From positions 1-40,238 of the forward strand of contig DHSL01000016.1 in the NCBI GenBank assembly GCA_002411345.1: a DNA stretch of 40,238 bases. The letters are read 5' to 3'. Made by a program: the position numbers and the translations under genes. Below the pieces are notes generated by a model. That model was not told the origin of the DNA, made no database searches, and saw only the letters and a list, made by a program, of their open reading frames with translations. The first letter of the stretch is position 1. Each line of letters opens with the position of its first letter. Shown here piece by piece: positions 9,096-17,482 of the stretch. The DNA is from Bacteroidales bacterium UBA5287 (lineage in GTDB: Bacteria; Bacteroidota; Bacteroidia; Bacteroidales; Dysgonomonadaceae).

Positions 9096-10330
9096 TGAAA
9101 CATAAAACTTGTTTTATCTTAATTAATTTGCTTGTATTTGTTATTTTTGCAGGCTGCGTCTCTTGTAATAATGAAACCAAAAAAACAAATGATATGACAA
9201 TTAAATGGCAAGAACTGACTACCGAAGGTATTTCGGGGGACTTGAAAAAAGGTGTTTCCGCTACTTATGCGGCTTCTGTTAATGATAAACTTATTGTGGC
9301 AGGTGGTGCAAATTTCCCGGGTAAACTGGGCTTCGAAGGTGGAAAAAAAGCTTATTATGATGTGATACTGGCTCTCGATACAATCGAAAATAATACATGG
9401 CAAATTGTTGGTAAATTACCAAATCCTTCTGCTTATGGGGTTTCAGTACAAACGGATGATGCTGCTTATTGGATCGGAGGAGAAACGTATTCGGGACCGA
9501 CTTCAAATGTTTATAAAGTATCACTCACAAATTTAGATTCAATACAATTGGATTCTATTGTTTCTCTTCCGGTAACAATGGATAACTTTGCTGGATGTGC
9601 GTTTAATAATTTAATTTTTGTCGGTGGAGGAAATATAAATGGAAAACCTGGAAACCAAATCTATAGCTTAGATACAAAAAAGAGCAAGGAATGGATAGAG
9701 CTTAAACCTTTTCCAGGACTACCTCGTGTTCAGCCTGTTATGGTGGCTATAGAATCAGATGGAAAACAATTTGTATACTTGTTCGGAGGATTCTTTGGAG
9801 GAAATGAATCAAACAAACCGGAAATGGCGACTGAGGTATATAGATATTCTGTGGCTGCTAATTCATGGGAAAAAGTGGCAGATCAACTTGATGAAAAAAC
9901 ACAAAAACCTTTTTCTCTTGGTGGAGCTACAGCTATGCCACTAAATAATCAATATATTCTTTGTCTTGGTGGAGTAAATTATAATGTCTTTCTTGATGCT
10001 ATTACTTCTCAGTATAATATCAATTTCAATAAAGCTTTGTCTCAAGATGAAAAAAAATTGCAGAATTACAATTTCTCTAAAGATTATATGACACAGCCTG
10101 TTGAGTTCTACAACTTCAACAAAGAGTGTAGAGTGTTTGATACAACAAACAATACATGGAAAATAATCGATAATACTTCAAATGCTGCTCGCGCAGGGGC
10201 TACTCTGGTTTTTAATAAAAATAAATTCTATGCAGTACAAGGGGAACTAAAACCGGGAGTAAGAACAAAGATATCGATGAAAGGAACAGTTGAATTTAAA
10301 TGGAATCAAAATAAAAATAATGAAAAATAG
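9095..10330 (+). CDS. nanM: Kelch-type N-acetylneuraminate epimerase (mutarotase), lipoprotein
   Basis: A kelch beta-propeller of 411 residues in the cyclically permuted NanM mutarotase family. It interconverts the alpha anomer of Neu5Ac (the form released by sialidases) and the beta anomer in the periplasm, which speeds uptake. Kelch-type segments include KLIVAGGANFPG, AYWIGGETYSG, LIFVGGGNINGKPGNQIYSLD, VYLFGGFFGG and YILCLGGVNYN. The start at 9095 was chosen because it overlaps the nanS stop in TAATG and yields a lipoprotein signal (MKHKTCFILINLLVFVIFAGC). An in-frame ATG 21 nt further upstream would spoil this signal. The 3' end overlaps the start of the transporter gene by 11 nt. The function is inferred from family and from lying between nanS and nanT-like genes. 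Confidence 0.9.
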   Translation: MKHKTCFILINLLVFVIFAGCVSCNNETKKTNDMTIKWQELTTEGISGDLKKGVSATYAASVNDKLIVAGGANFPGKLGFEGGKKAYYDVILALDTIENNTWQIVGKLPNPSAYGVSVQTDDAAYWIGGETYSGPTSNVYKVSLTNLDSIQLDSIVSLPVTMDNFAGCAFNNLIFVGGGNINGKPGNQIYSLDTKKSKEWIELKPFPGLPRVQPVMVAIESDGKQFVYLFGGFFGGNESNKPEMATEVYRYSVAANSWEKVADQLDEKTQKPFSLGGATAMPLNNQYILCLGGVNYNVFLDAITSQYNINFNKALSQDEKKLQNYNFSKDYMTQPVEFYNFNKECRVFDTTNNTWKIIDNTSNAARAGATLVFNKNKFYAVQGELKPGVRTKISMKGTVEFKWNQNKNNEK

Positions 10331-11603
10331 TAAAATTTATCCTTGGGTAGTAGTTGGATTATTATGGGTGGTTGCTCTGCTCAACTATATGGACCGACAA
10401 ATGCTGTCTACTATGCAATCAGCTATGCAAGTGGATATTGCGGAATTAGGTAAAGCAGAAAACTTTGGACGATTAATGGGAATATTCCTGCTCATATACG
10501 GATTCTTAAGTCCGTTTGCAGGGGCTATAGCCGATCGAATAAACAGAAAATGGCTATTGGTTGGTAGTCTGTTTGTTTGGTCTGCTGTTACGTATGGCAT
10601 GGGTTATGCGACTACGTTTAATCAGCTTTATTGGTTAAGAGCATTTATGGGCATAAGCGAAGCTTTATACATGCCGGCTGCATTGGCTTTGATCTCTGAT
10701 TATCACTCAAACAAAACGCGTTCTCTGGCAATAGGAATTCACATGACTGGTTTATACACGGGACAAGCGCTAGGTGGTTTTGGAGCGGTTATTGCTTCTA
10801 ATTTTTCTTGGCAATCAACATTCCATGTGTTTGGAATTATAGGAATTGTGTATTCTCTTATTCTTGTTGTATTCTTACACGAAAAGGCTGATCGACCAGG
10901 TAAACAAATGGTACCGGAATCAGTTAATCAACCTAAACAAAGGAAAGAATCGGTATGGAAAAGTTTTGGACTTCTATTTAGCACTTTCTCTTTCTGGATC
11001 TTATTGTTCTATTTCCTTGCGCCAAGCTTGCCTGGATGGGCTACAAAAAACTGGTTGCCTACACTTTTCACCGAAAACCTTGGGATTCCAATGAATCAGG
11101 CAGGACCAATTGCAACAATATCAATTTCTTTTGCTTCGTTAATTGGAATTTTAATCGGGGGACCACTTTCTGATAGGTGGGTGATGAAAAATATCAGGGG
11201 AAGAATGTACACAAGTGCAATAGGAATGGGATTGATGATACCGTCTCTTCTATTATTAGGATTCGGACATACTTATGCTGGACTGATTTCTGCTGCTCTC
11301 TTATTTGGTATTGGATACGGAATGGCAGACACAAATAATATGCCGATTCTTTGCCAAATCATTCCTGCGAAATATCGGGGAACAGCTTATGGGATGATGA
11401 ATATGGTGGGAGTTTTTGGTGGATATTTTATCACTTTGCTCTTGGGAAGTTCCACAGATCAAGGCAACTTGGGAAGCGACTTTAGTAAACTTGGATTGGT
11501 GGTTCTGGTAGCGGTGGTACTGATGATCGTTTTCTTAAAACCAAAAAAAGAATATACATATACTTCAGATGAACAAGCAAATATTCAAACTGAAAAGAAG
11601 TAA
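10320..11603 (+). CDS. nanT: MFS transporter, probable sialic acid uptake (NanT-like)
   Basis: A 427-residue inner-membrane major facilitator protein with about 12 hydrophobic segments. It starts with YPWVVVGLLWVVALLNYMDRQ, and the loop between helices 2 and 3 has the MFS motif A-like GAIADRINRKW. A central hydrophilic loop follows residue 190 (HEKADRPGKQMVPES). The start at 10320 is preferred over an upstream in-frame ATG because it gives a short cytoplasmic N-terminus before helix 1 and an 11-nt overlap with nanM. MFS families do not reveal the substrate alone. The position between the mutarotase and the lyase makes Neu5Ac (symport with protons) the best prediction, as for NanT in Bacteroides and Tannerella. 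Confidence 0.88.
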   Translation: MKNSKIYPWVVVGLLWVVALLNYMDRQMLSTMQSAMQVDIAELGKAENFGRLMGIFLLIYGFLSPFAGAIADRINRKWLLVGSLFVWSAVTYGMGYATTFNQLYWLRAFMGISEALYMPAALALISDYHSNKTRSLAIGIHMTGLYTGQALGGFGAVIASNFSWQSTFHVFGIIGIVYSLILVVFLHEKADRPGKQMVPESVNQPKQRKESVWKSFGLLFSTFSFWILLFYFLAPSLPGWATKNWLPTLFTENLGIPMNQAGPIATISISFASLIGILIGGPLSDRWVMKNIRGRMYTSAIGMGLMIPSLLLLGFGHTYAGLISAALLFGIGYGMADTNNMPILCQIIPAKYRGTAYGMMNMVGVFGGYFITLLLGSSTDQGNLGSDFSKLGLVVLVAVVLMIVFLKPKKEYTYTSDEQANIQTEKK

Positions 11604-11631
11604 ACAATAAAAAACTTAATACTTTTAAAAT

Positions 11632-12555
11632 ATGAAATTTGAAAAAATTAATGGGCTGATTGTAGCCCCATTCACTCCTTTCGATAAACAAGGGGAACTA
11701 AATTTAGAACCTATCGCGGATTATGCAAAAATGTTGCACAACAACGGACTAATAGGTGTGTTCATTAATGGATCTTCTGGAGAAGGTTACATGCTGACTG
11801 TCGAAGAGAGAATGAAACTGGCCGAAAAATGGATCGCTGTATCACCAAAAGGATTCAAAGTGATTGTACATGTTGGCGCAACTTGTATTAAAGACAGCTA
11901 TAAATTAGCTCAGCATGCACAAGAAATTGGTGCATTTGGAATTGGAGCAATGGCATCGCCTTTCCCAAAAGCTGGTCGTGTTGAAGAATTGGTGAAATAT
12001 TGCGAGGAAATTGCTTGCGGTGCACCTAATCTGCCTTTCTACTTTTATCATATTCCGGCTCTTAATGGAGTTTATTTGCCTATGCTGCCTTTCCTTCATG
12101 CTGCCGACGGACGGATTCCTAATCTTGCTGGTATCAAATATACATATGAAAGCTTATATGAATATAATCAATGTATGCTTTATAAGGATGGTAAATTTGA
12201 TATGTTACATGGACAAGATGAAACGGTTCTCTCGGGTCTTGTAATGGGTGGTGCTCAAGGGGGAATCAGCGGTACTGGCAATTATATTGGAAACGTACTC
12301 GTGGGAGTAATTAACGAATATAATGCTGGTAACATCGAAAAAGCTCGCGAACTGCAAAACTATGCTCAGGATGTAATAAATGTTATTGCTCGATACAGAG
12401 GAAACATAGTTGCTGGTAAACGTATTATGAAACTGTTGGGACTGGATCTGGGAATTAACAGAACACCTTTTCAAAACATTACGGATGCTGAAGAGGCGGC
12501 TATTCGTAAAGATCTGGAAGCTATAGACTTCTTTACAAAGTGTAACAAACACTAA
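11632..12555 (+). CDS. nanA: N-acetylneuraminate lyase
   Basis: A 307-residue cytoplasmic aldolase of the DHDPS/NAL TIM-barrel family that cleaves Neu5Ac to N-acetylmannosamine and pyruvate. Diagnostic features are FINGSSGEGYMLTVEER (the GSSGE carboxylate-binding loop, about 45-60), the catalytic tyrosine Y139 in FYHIPALNG, and the Schiff-base lysine K169 in LAGIKYTYES. The GSSGE and YHIPALNG motifs favour a neuraminate lyase over dihydrodipicolinate synthase, and the operon agrees. It begins 28 nt after the transporter gene and is the last gene before a hairpin, facing the convergent dnaJ. No NanE or kinase follows, so the ManNAc product must be processed by genes elsewhere. Confidence 0.94.
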   Translation: MKFEKINGLIVAPFTPFDKQGELNLEPIADYAKMLHNNGLIGVFINGSSGEGYMLTVEERMKLAEKWIAVSPKGFKVIVHVGATCIKDSYKLAQHAQEIGAFGIGAMASPFPKAGRVEELVKYCEEIACGAPNLPFYFYHIPALNGVYLPMLPFLHAADGRIPNLAGIKYTYESLYEYNQCMLYKDGKFDMLHGQDETVLSGLVMGGAQGGISGTGNYIGNVLVGVINEYNAGNIEKARELQNYAQDVINVIARYRGNIVAGKRIMKLLGLDLGINRTPFQNITDAEEAAIRKDLEAIDFFTKCNKH

Positions 12556-12586
12556 TACAATTCACTGGTTTAATATTTGTTACTAA

Positions 12587-12618
12587 AAAAGGAGCTGAAT
12601 AATATTTCAGCTCCTTTT
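12587..12618. terminator. Bidirectional terminator between nanA and dnaJ
   Basis: A 13-bp stem (AAAAGGAGCTGAA with TTCAGCTCCTTTT) encloses a 6-nt loop. It has A-runs on one side and T-runs on the other, as expected for a terminator used by both convergent operons. Confidence 0.85.
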
Positions 12619-12641
12619 ACATATATAAATCTATAAAACTA

Positions 12642-13796
12642 TTAATCAAACATTTTCTTGAATTTGTTGAATACACTCTTTTTTGCACTGGGGGTTGGTA
12701 CAAAATTGGGCGATTTATCCATCTCTTCTACCATTTTCTTTTCTGAATCTGATAACTTCTCAGGAACATATACGTTTACATTAACTAATTCATCGCCTTT
12801 TCCATAGCCATTAACAGAGGGTAATCCTTTATTCCTTAGTCGTAAAACTTTACCGGGTTGCGTGCCGGGCTCAATCTTTACTTTTGCAACACCTTCAATG
12901 GTCGGTACTTCAACAATGCCTCCCAAAGCGGCCATAGGAAAGGTAAGGAAAAGATTATAAATGATATCGTTCTCATCACGTATCAAGTTTGGATCTTCTT
13001 CTTCTTCAACAACGATCAGCAAATCTCCATTGATTCCTCCTCTACGGGCTGCATTACCTTTTCCTTGCATCGATAATTGCATGCCTTCTGCTACTCCGGC
13101 TGGAATTTTTACAGTGATAATTTCATCATCACGTACAATTCCTTCGCCATTACAATGTGGACATTTCTTTGTAATTGTTTTTCCGTCGCCATTACAGGTT
13201 GGACAGGTTGAAGTGGTTTGCATCTGACCCAAAATAGTGTTGGTTACACGAGTAACTGATCCACTACCATTACATGTTGAACAGGTACTTTGAGATGTGC
13301 CATTCTCTGAACCATTACCTTCACAATGTGAACAGGATACGTATTTCTTGACTTTTAACTTCTTTTCAACGCCATTTAAGATGTCTTTAAGAGTGAGTTT
13401 TACCTTAACTCGCAAATCGGATCCTCTGTTAACACGGCGACCGCGTTGTGTACTGCCGAATCCGCCAAAACCGCCGAATCCGCCAAAATGTCCGCCAAAT
13501 ATATCTCCAAACTGAGAGAATATATCATCCATCGACATTCCACCACCAAATCCACCACTCGCAGCACCACCCATTCCGGCATGACCAAACTGGTCGTATC
13601 GAGCACGCTTATTCTCGTCACTTAATACTTCGTATGCTTCTGCTGCTTCTTTGAATTTCTCCTCTGCAGCTTTGTCACCATGATTTTTGTCAGGGTGATA
13701 TTGAAGGGCCTTTTTACGGTATGATTTTTTTATCTCTTCAGCTGTTGCTGATTTGGAAACTCCTAATACTTCGTAATAATCTCTTTTTTCAGCCAT
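12642..13796 (-). CDS. dnaJ: Chaperone DnaJ (Hsp40)
   Basis: A full-length 384-residue class I J-protein that delivers unfolded clients to DnaK and stimulates its ATPase. It has an N-terminal J domain with the HPD triad at residues 34-36, then a Gly/Phe-rich linker with GGFGGFGGFG repeats. Four CxxCxGxG zinc-binding repeats follow (CSHCEGNG, CSTCNGSG, CPTCNGDG, CPHCNGEG), then the C-terminal client-binding domains. It starts one nucleotide after the grpE stop, so the two are surely co-transcribed. dnaK is not in the window. No CIRCE element is visible upstream of grpE. Confidence 0.98.
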   Translation of the reverse strand: MAEKRDYYEVLGVSKSATAEEIKKSYRKKALQYHPDKNHGDKAAEEKFKEAAEAYEVLSDENKRARYDQFGHAGMGGAASGGFGGGMSMDDIFSQFGDIFGGHFGGFGGFGGFGSTQRGRRVNRGSDLRVKVKLTLKDILNGVEKKLKVKKYVSCSHCEGNGSENGTSQSTCSTCNGSGSVTRVTNTILGQMQTTSTCPTCNGDGKTITKKCPHCNGEGIVRDDEIITVKIPAGVAEGMQLSMQGKGNAARRGGINGDLLIVVEEEEDPNLIRDENDIIYNLFLTFPMAALGGIVEVPTIEGVAKVKIEPGTQPGKVLRLRNKGLPSVNGYGKGDELVNVNVYVPEKLSDSEKKMVEEMDKSPNFVPTPSAKKSVFNKFKKMFD

Positions 13797-13797
13797 C

Positions 13798-14385
13798 TTA
13801 TTCGCCTACAATTACTTTTGGGAAACGAATCACTTTGTCGTTCAACATATAACCCTTCTGAATACAATCAATCACTTTACCTTTTAATTCCTCTGTGGGG
13901 GCAGGAACAAGTGACACAGCTTCAAATCTTTCCGGATCAAACGTTTCCCCTGTTGTTTCAATTTCCTTAATACCTTGTTGATTAAGAAAATTCTCAAATT
14001 TATTATATATCAAATCTAAACCTTCAAGAAAAGCATCTTTATCATCTGCTAAATGAACTTGCTCAAGGGCTCTTTCCAAATCATCAACCAAAGGAATAAT
14101 CTCGGTTAAAACTCGCTCACCGCCATTTTTAATAAGCTCTGCCTTCTCTTTCAATGTCCTTTTACGGTAATTGTCAAATTCAGCATGCAATCTAAGAAAC
14201 GAACCGTTTAACTCATTATGTTTCTCTTTAAGCTCATTCAATTCTTTTGAAAGAGAATCGTCTTCATCTGACGTATTGTCGCCATTTATTTCTGATCCTT
14301 CTACAGTTGATGTTTCATCCTGAACGATTTCTTCGTTATTCGTCAGTTTGTCATCTAATTCCATATCTTCGTTTTCTTGTTTCAT
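13798..14385 (-). CDS. grpE: Nucleotide exchange factor GrpE
   Basis: A 195-residue nucleotide-exchange factor for DnaK. About 40 acidic, disordered residues come first. A long coiled-coil helix follows (SLSKELNELKEKHNELNGSF, LRLHAEFDNYRKRTLKEKAE). The GrpE C-terminal beta domain has the conserved GETFDPERFEAVSLVP and GKVIDCIQKGYMLNDKVIRFPKV-type segments. It forms the grpE-dnaJ operon. The 173 nt upstream, before the HD-domain gene, contain a plausible promoter. Confidence 0.97.
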   Translation of the reverse strand: MKQENEDMELDDKLTNNEEIVQDETSTVEGSEINGDNTSDEDDSLSKELNELKEKHNELNGSFLRLHAEFDNYRKRTLKEKAELIKNGGERVLTEIIPLVDDLERALEQVHLADDKDAFLEGLDLIYNKFENFLNQQGIKEIETTGETFDPERFEAVSLVPAPTEELKGKVIDCIQKGYMLNDKVIRFPKVIVGE

Positions 14386-14468
14386 ACAGTTTTATATTTA
14401 ATTCTAAAGAAATACTTATTTATAAGTGACTCGATTTATTGAAGTTGAATTTGTTTGTAATTTACAAA

Positions 14469-14498
14469 CAAGTATAAATTGCAATTATACACTGCAAA
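14469..14498 (-). promoter_or_regulatory. Candidate promoter of grpE-dnaJ
   Basis: Read on the minus strand, TTTG (14498-14495), an 18-nt spacer and TATACTTG (14476-14469) resemble the Bacteroidetes -33/-7 pattern. The -7 box has one mismatch to TAnnTTTG. It would leave a leader of about 75 nt. Confidence 0.35.
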
Positions 14499-14558
14499 TA
14501 CTTTGCCAAAATACTGGTATAGTGAATATTTTATTTAAAATCTTGCCTGATTTGATAA

Positions 14559-15095
14559 CTAAAGAAAGAACTCACACCATTCATCAAACTTTGAGGCTTG
14601 ATCTGCTCCGTGTTTCAACAGGGATTGACGAATGCGTTTGACATTCTTTTCTTTACCTAGCTGAGACTTAGAATAGAATTTATCTGCAAAACAAATAATC
14701 TGCTCTTCAAGACTTTTTGGACACATTTCTCGTCTCGGAATGGGTAACTTTTTCCTATCGATTGCATCAACTGTCAATCCGGTTCCAGTATGACGTTCAC
14801 ACACTAATCCGTGACGGGGAAATCCTTCAATAGTCAATAACTCACGACCCAAATAACCGTGACATATATATGGATACTCACCTTCACAGGCAATATGAGG
14901 AGCTTTTGTTAAATAAATACCTATGTCATGCAACATCCCCGCCTCTTCAATAAAACGTACGTCAATGGCCAACTCTGGATGTTTTTGAGCAACTGCAACT
15001 GCTTTATTTGTCACATCTGTGGCATGCGACATATAAATATCATACAATTTAGTCCCTTGCTTATAGTATTTGTCTATAATGGCTTTTGGATCCAT
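14559..15095 (-). CDS. HD-domain metal-dependent phosphohydrolase, unknown substrate
   Basis: A 178-residue cytoplasmic HD-superfamily protein. Visible HD elements are an upstream His in YMSHATDVTNKA, the HD doublet in EAGMLHDIGIYLTKAP (about residues 55-56), further His residues in YICHGYLGRELL and FPRHGLVCERHTG, and a distal Asp in IICFADKFYSKS. These are enough ligands for a metal site. The substrate is not evident; related HD proteins hydrolyse nucleotides or cyclic nucleotides. It has its own -7 box, and 173 nt separate it from grpE, so it is probably monocistronic. Confidence 0.8.
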   Translation of the reverse strand: MDPKAIIDKYYKQGTKLYDIYMSHATDVTNKAVAVAQKHPELAIDVRFIEEAGMLHDIGIYLTKAPHIACEGEYPYICHGYLGRELLTIEGFPRHGLVCERHTGTGLTVDAIDRKKLPIPRREMCPKSLEEQIICFADKFYSKSQLGKEKNVKRIRQSLLKHGADQASKFDEWCEFFL

Positions 15096-15129
15096 CTATA
15101 TCTGTAATATCAAAAATTTTAATTGAATA

Positions 15130-15137
15130 CAAAAATA
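15130..15137 (-). promoter_or_regulatory. -7 box of HD-domain gene
   Basis: CAAAAATA on the plus strand reads TATTTTTG on the minus strand, a perfect TAnnTTTG match 35 nt before the start codon. No convincing -33 TTTG is present. Confidence 0.45.
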
Positions 15138-15176
15138 CAAAGAATAACTCAATATGTGAACTAATAAATCTTTTCC

Positions 15177-16118
15177 TTACAATGGTATAACATACTTTTT
15201 GAGGGCTGGATCAAGCAGTGTCTCAGGAACGGCCAATCTAATTTCTTCTTTGATAATGTTAATCATTCGCTCACGCATAAAATCTTTACGGGTGATCAAA
15301 CTGATTTCACGTACGGGTGTGTTGTTTTTAAAGGGACGGACTTTTTTAATCTGATCGTCACTCAAATTATTTAATGCCATCTCAGGAATTACAGTGATTC
15401 CATCGTTCTTGTCTACTATATTAATCAAGGTGTCAATACTGCCTGCTTCGTAAGTAAATATCGACGCGCTGTTTTTCCTTTTCTTAAGATTGCAAAGATG
15501 AAGAATCTGGGTCCTGAAACAATGAACTTCGTCTAATAACCATAATTTAGTGGAAGTGAGATCACTTTCTTCAAGTGCATTTTTTGCATATAAAGGCTTT
15601 TCATCTGATGAAACATAGGCAAAAAACTTTTCGTAATATAAGGGATATTCGGCTATTTCTGGCTCATTCAAAGGGGTGGCCAAAATGGCTCCGTCTAAAG
15701 TGCCTAATGCTAATGATTTTATTATTTGATCGGTTGTTAATTCAGAAATCTTAATCCGAATATCATAATTGCTTTGACGATGTACATTCATTAATCGTGG
15801 CACAAGGTATGGTGAGATCGTGGGAAGAATACCCAACTTAAAAACACCCTTTAACATCCCTTTTTCTTCCTCAACTACGTCCTTGATCTGATTAATTTTA
15901 CCTACAGCAATACGTGCCTGATCAATGATCTTACGACCAATTTCCGTTGGTTGTACAGGCAATTGTGAACGGTCGAAGATCTTTACATTTAATTCGTCTT
16001 CTAACTTCTGGATCATCATGCTAAGCGTGGGTTGGGTTACAAAGGAGGCCTCCGCCGCTTTAGAAAAATGCCGATAATCATCTACCGCAATAATATATTC
16101 GAGTTGTTGTATATTCAT
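15177..16118 (-). CDS. oxyR: LysR-type peroxide sensor OxyR
   Basis: A 313-residue LysR-family regulator. The N-terminal winged helix-turn-helix (about 1-60) includes HFSKAAEASFVTQPTLSMMIQKLE. The C-terminal effector domain has two cysteines, C200 and C209, in HCFRTQILHLC. Their spacing equals the peroxide-sensing C199/C208 pair of E. coli OxyR, so a disulfide-switch OxyR is strongly supported. It is monocistronic, with its own -7 box close to the start. Likely targets, from other Bacteroides, are catalase, AhpC, Dps and ferritin. A peroxiredoxin and a ferritin lie 6-9 kb away here. Confidence 0.92.
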   Translation of the reverse strand: MNIQQLEYIIAVDDYRHFSKAAEASFVTQPTLSMMIQKLEDELNVKIFDRSQLPVQPTEIGRKIIDQARIAVGKINQIKDVVEEEKGMLKGVFKLGILPTISPYLVPRLMNVHRQSNYDIRIKISELTTDQIIKSLALGTLDGAILATPLNEPEIAEYPLYYEKFFAYVSSDEKPLYAKNALEESDLTSTKLWLLDEVHCFRTQILHLCNLKKRKNSASIFTYEAGSIDTLINIVDKNDGITVIPEMALNNLSDDQIKKVRPFKNNTPVREISLITRKDFMRERMINIIKEEIRLAVPETLLDPALKKYVIPL

Positions 16119-16135
16119 ATAAATAAATGTTTACA

Positions 16136-16143
16136 CAAATATA
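16136..16143 (-). promoter_or_regulatory. -7 box of oxyR
   Basis: CAAATATA on the plus strand reads TATATTTG on the minus strand, a perfect TAnnTTTG box 18 nt before the oxyR start. This implies a very short leader. Confidence 0.5.
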
Positions 16144-16210
16144 ACGCTTTTATAAATAGAAATGATATTTTGAATGGAAATATTGAATCAGTAAATTGAA
16201 AAACAACAAT

Positions 16211-16873
16211 TTATCTGTTTCCAAATATAAGCGTCCCTACTCGTATCATGGTGCTGCCCTCTTCTATCGCAACAGGATAATCGGAGGTCATCCCCATAGA
16301 AATTTCTTTGAAGGATTGACTTTCTGCGAAATATTTGTTTTTAAATTCTGTGAACAGGGATCTAATTTGAGCAAACTCGGATCTAATTTGTTCTTTGTCG
16401 CCTGTAAATGTGGCCATGCCCATAACACCGTTAAACTGAACATGACTGCATTCACGCCATTTACCACTTTCAAGAAAATCACGACATTCGTCCGGGGTAA
16501 ATCCTGATTTAGTTTTTTCTTCGGCTACACGTATCTCTAAAAGACATGGAATCACACGCTGGTTAATGGCTCCTTGCTTTTCTATCTCAAGCATCAAACG
16601 CTCACTATCCATACTGTGAATCAGGCTGATATAGGGAGCAATAAACTTTACTTTGTTGCGCTGAAGACTGCCAATAAAATGCCATTCAATATCCTTGGGA
16701 AGTTCTGCATACTTGGATTCTAATTCCTGAACGCGACTTTCACCGAATATACGCTGACCGGCATCATAGGCTTCTCGTATCATTTCAGAGGGATGAAACT
16801 TGGATACTGCAACAATCTTGACTTCTTCCGATACAGATGCACGTAATGTATTTATTTGAGAGGTTACACTCAT
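16211..16873 (-). CDS. yggS: YggS/PROSC-family PLP homeostasis protein
   Basis: A 220-residue single-domain PLP-binding protein of the alanine racemase-like fold, involved in pyridoxal phosphate homeostasis and amino acid balance. The PLP lysine is K25 in VKIVAVSKFHPSEM. Other family marks are FGESRVQELESKY, IEWHFIGSLQRNKVKFI, LEIRVAEEKTKSGF, and the C-terminal EISMGMTSDYPVAIEEGSTM plus RVGTLIFG phosphate-binding region. Its ATG overlaps the stop of the preceding DUF4494 gene by 4 nt (ATGA), so the two are translationally coupled. Confidence 0.95.
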   Translation of the reverse strand: MSVTSQINTLRASVSEEVKIVAVSKFHPSEMIREAYDAGQRIFGESRVQELESKYAELPKDIEWHFIGSLQRNKVKFIAPYISLIHSMDSERLMLEIEKQGAINQRVIPCLLEIRVAEEKTKSGFTPDECRDFLESGKWRECSHVQFNGVMGMATFTGDKEQIRSEFAQIRSLFTEFKNKYFAESQSFKEISMGMTSDYPVAIEEGSTMIRVGTLIFGNR

Positions 16874-17334
16874 TCGCCTAAATCTCTTCTTAACGACTCA
16901 TTTTCTTTAGCATAAGGAAAAACATCCATAAGCAAGGTCTCTACCACAGATGCCAAAGAATAATCAATCATGGTTTTCTTCATCTCTGTCTCTACTACAT
17001 CTACCGCTTCTTTCAAAGTGGAAGCTTGAATCAGCATGTTTACTGCGGTTTTCTTCTCAGCACCGCTTTTCTCGTCTAACGTAATAAAATATAACTTTGC
17101 TCTGTAATATCTATCACCGGTCTCGTTGAAAAATGTTTCTGAATACTTAACACGCTTGATATCGGATACGGTAAAATCTCCTGAAATAAAGGGTTTCATC
17201 TCTTCCAATATACGGGCTTCAGCTTCTGTAAAAGAAAGGGCATCTACTAAATAGGGCTCGGTAACGGTTTTCTGAATTCCCGTGTCAAGCATTTTATCAT
17301 ATTTTACTTTGCATTCAAACCAATTGTACATCAT
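16870..17334 (-). CDS. DUF4494 family protein of unknown function
   Basis: A 154-residue cytoplasmic protein that I recognise as the DUF4494 family, confined largely to Bacteroidetes. No signal peptide or membrane segment is present. It starts MMYNWFECKVKYDK; either of the first two Met codons could be used. Conserved-looking stretches are PYLVDALSFTEAEARI, RYYRAKLYFITLDE and NMLIQASTLKEAVDVVE. The mixed alpha/beta pattern shows no catalytic signature. Coupling to yggS through a 4-nt overlap is the only functional hint. Confidence 0.85.
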   Translation of the reverse strand: MMYNWFECKVKYDKMLDTGIQKTVTEPYLVDALSFTEAEARILEEMKPFISGDFTVSDIKRVKYSETFFNETGDRYYRAKLYFITLDEKSGAEKKTAVNMLIQASTLKEAVDVVETEMKKTMIDYSLASVVETLLMDVFPYAKENESLRRDLGE

Positions 17335-17377
17335 ATATTTTTTATTTACTATTAAAACCTGACTGTAAAAATGAGAA

Positions 17378-17385
17378 CAAAGGTA
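17378..17385 (-). promoter_or_regulatory. -7 box of DUF4494-yggS
   Basis: CAAAGGTA on the plus strand reads TACCTTTG on the minus strand, a perfect TAnnTTTG match about 44 nt before the start codon. Confidence 0.45.
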
Positions 17386-17440
17386 ATTAATTTAGACGAT
17401 TCTTAATAACTGCGTGTGTCGGTTGTTCGTAAAAAAGTAC

Positions 17441-17448
17441 TATTTTTG
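17441..17448 (+). promoter_or_regulatory. -7 box of DUF554 gene
   Basis: TATTTTTG matches TAnnTTTG perfectly and lies 34 nt before the start codon. TTG at 17423 is too close (15 nt) for an ideal -33 element. Confidence 0.5.
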
Positions 17449-17482
17449 ATGACGGTTTTTAAAAATAAGATAATTAAACTTC

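Noticed and set aside
11632..12555. Dihydrodipicolinate synthase (dapA) instead of nanA
   Set aside because: The GSSGE and FYHIPALNG motifs and the surrounding nanS-nanM-nanT genes fit neuraminate lyase.
14386..14558. CIRCE heat-shock operator upstream of grpE
   Set aside because: No TTAGCACTC-N9-GAGTGCTAA-like inverted repeat is present in this spacer.
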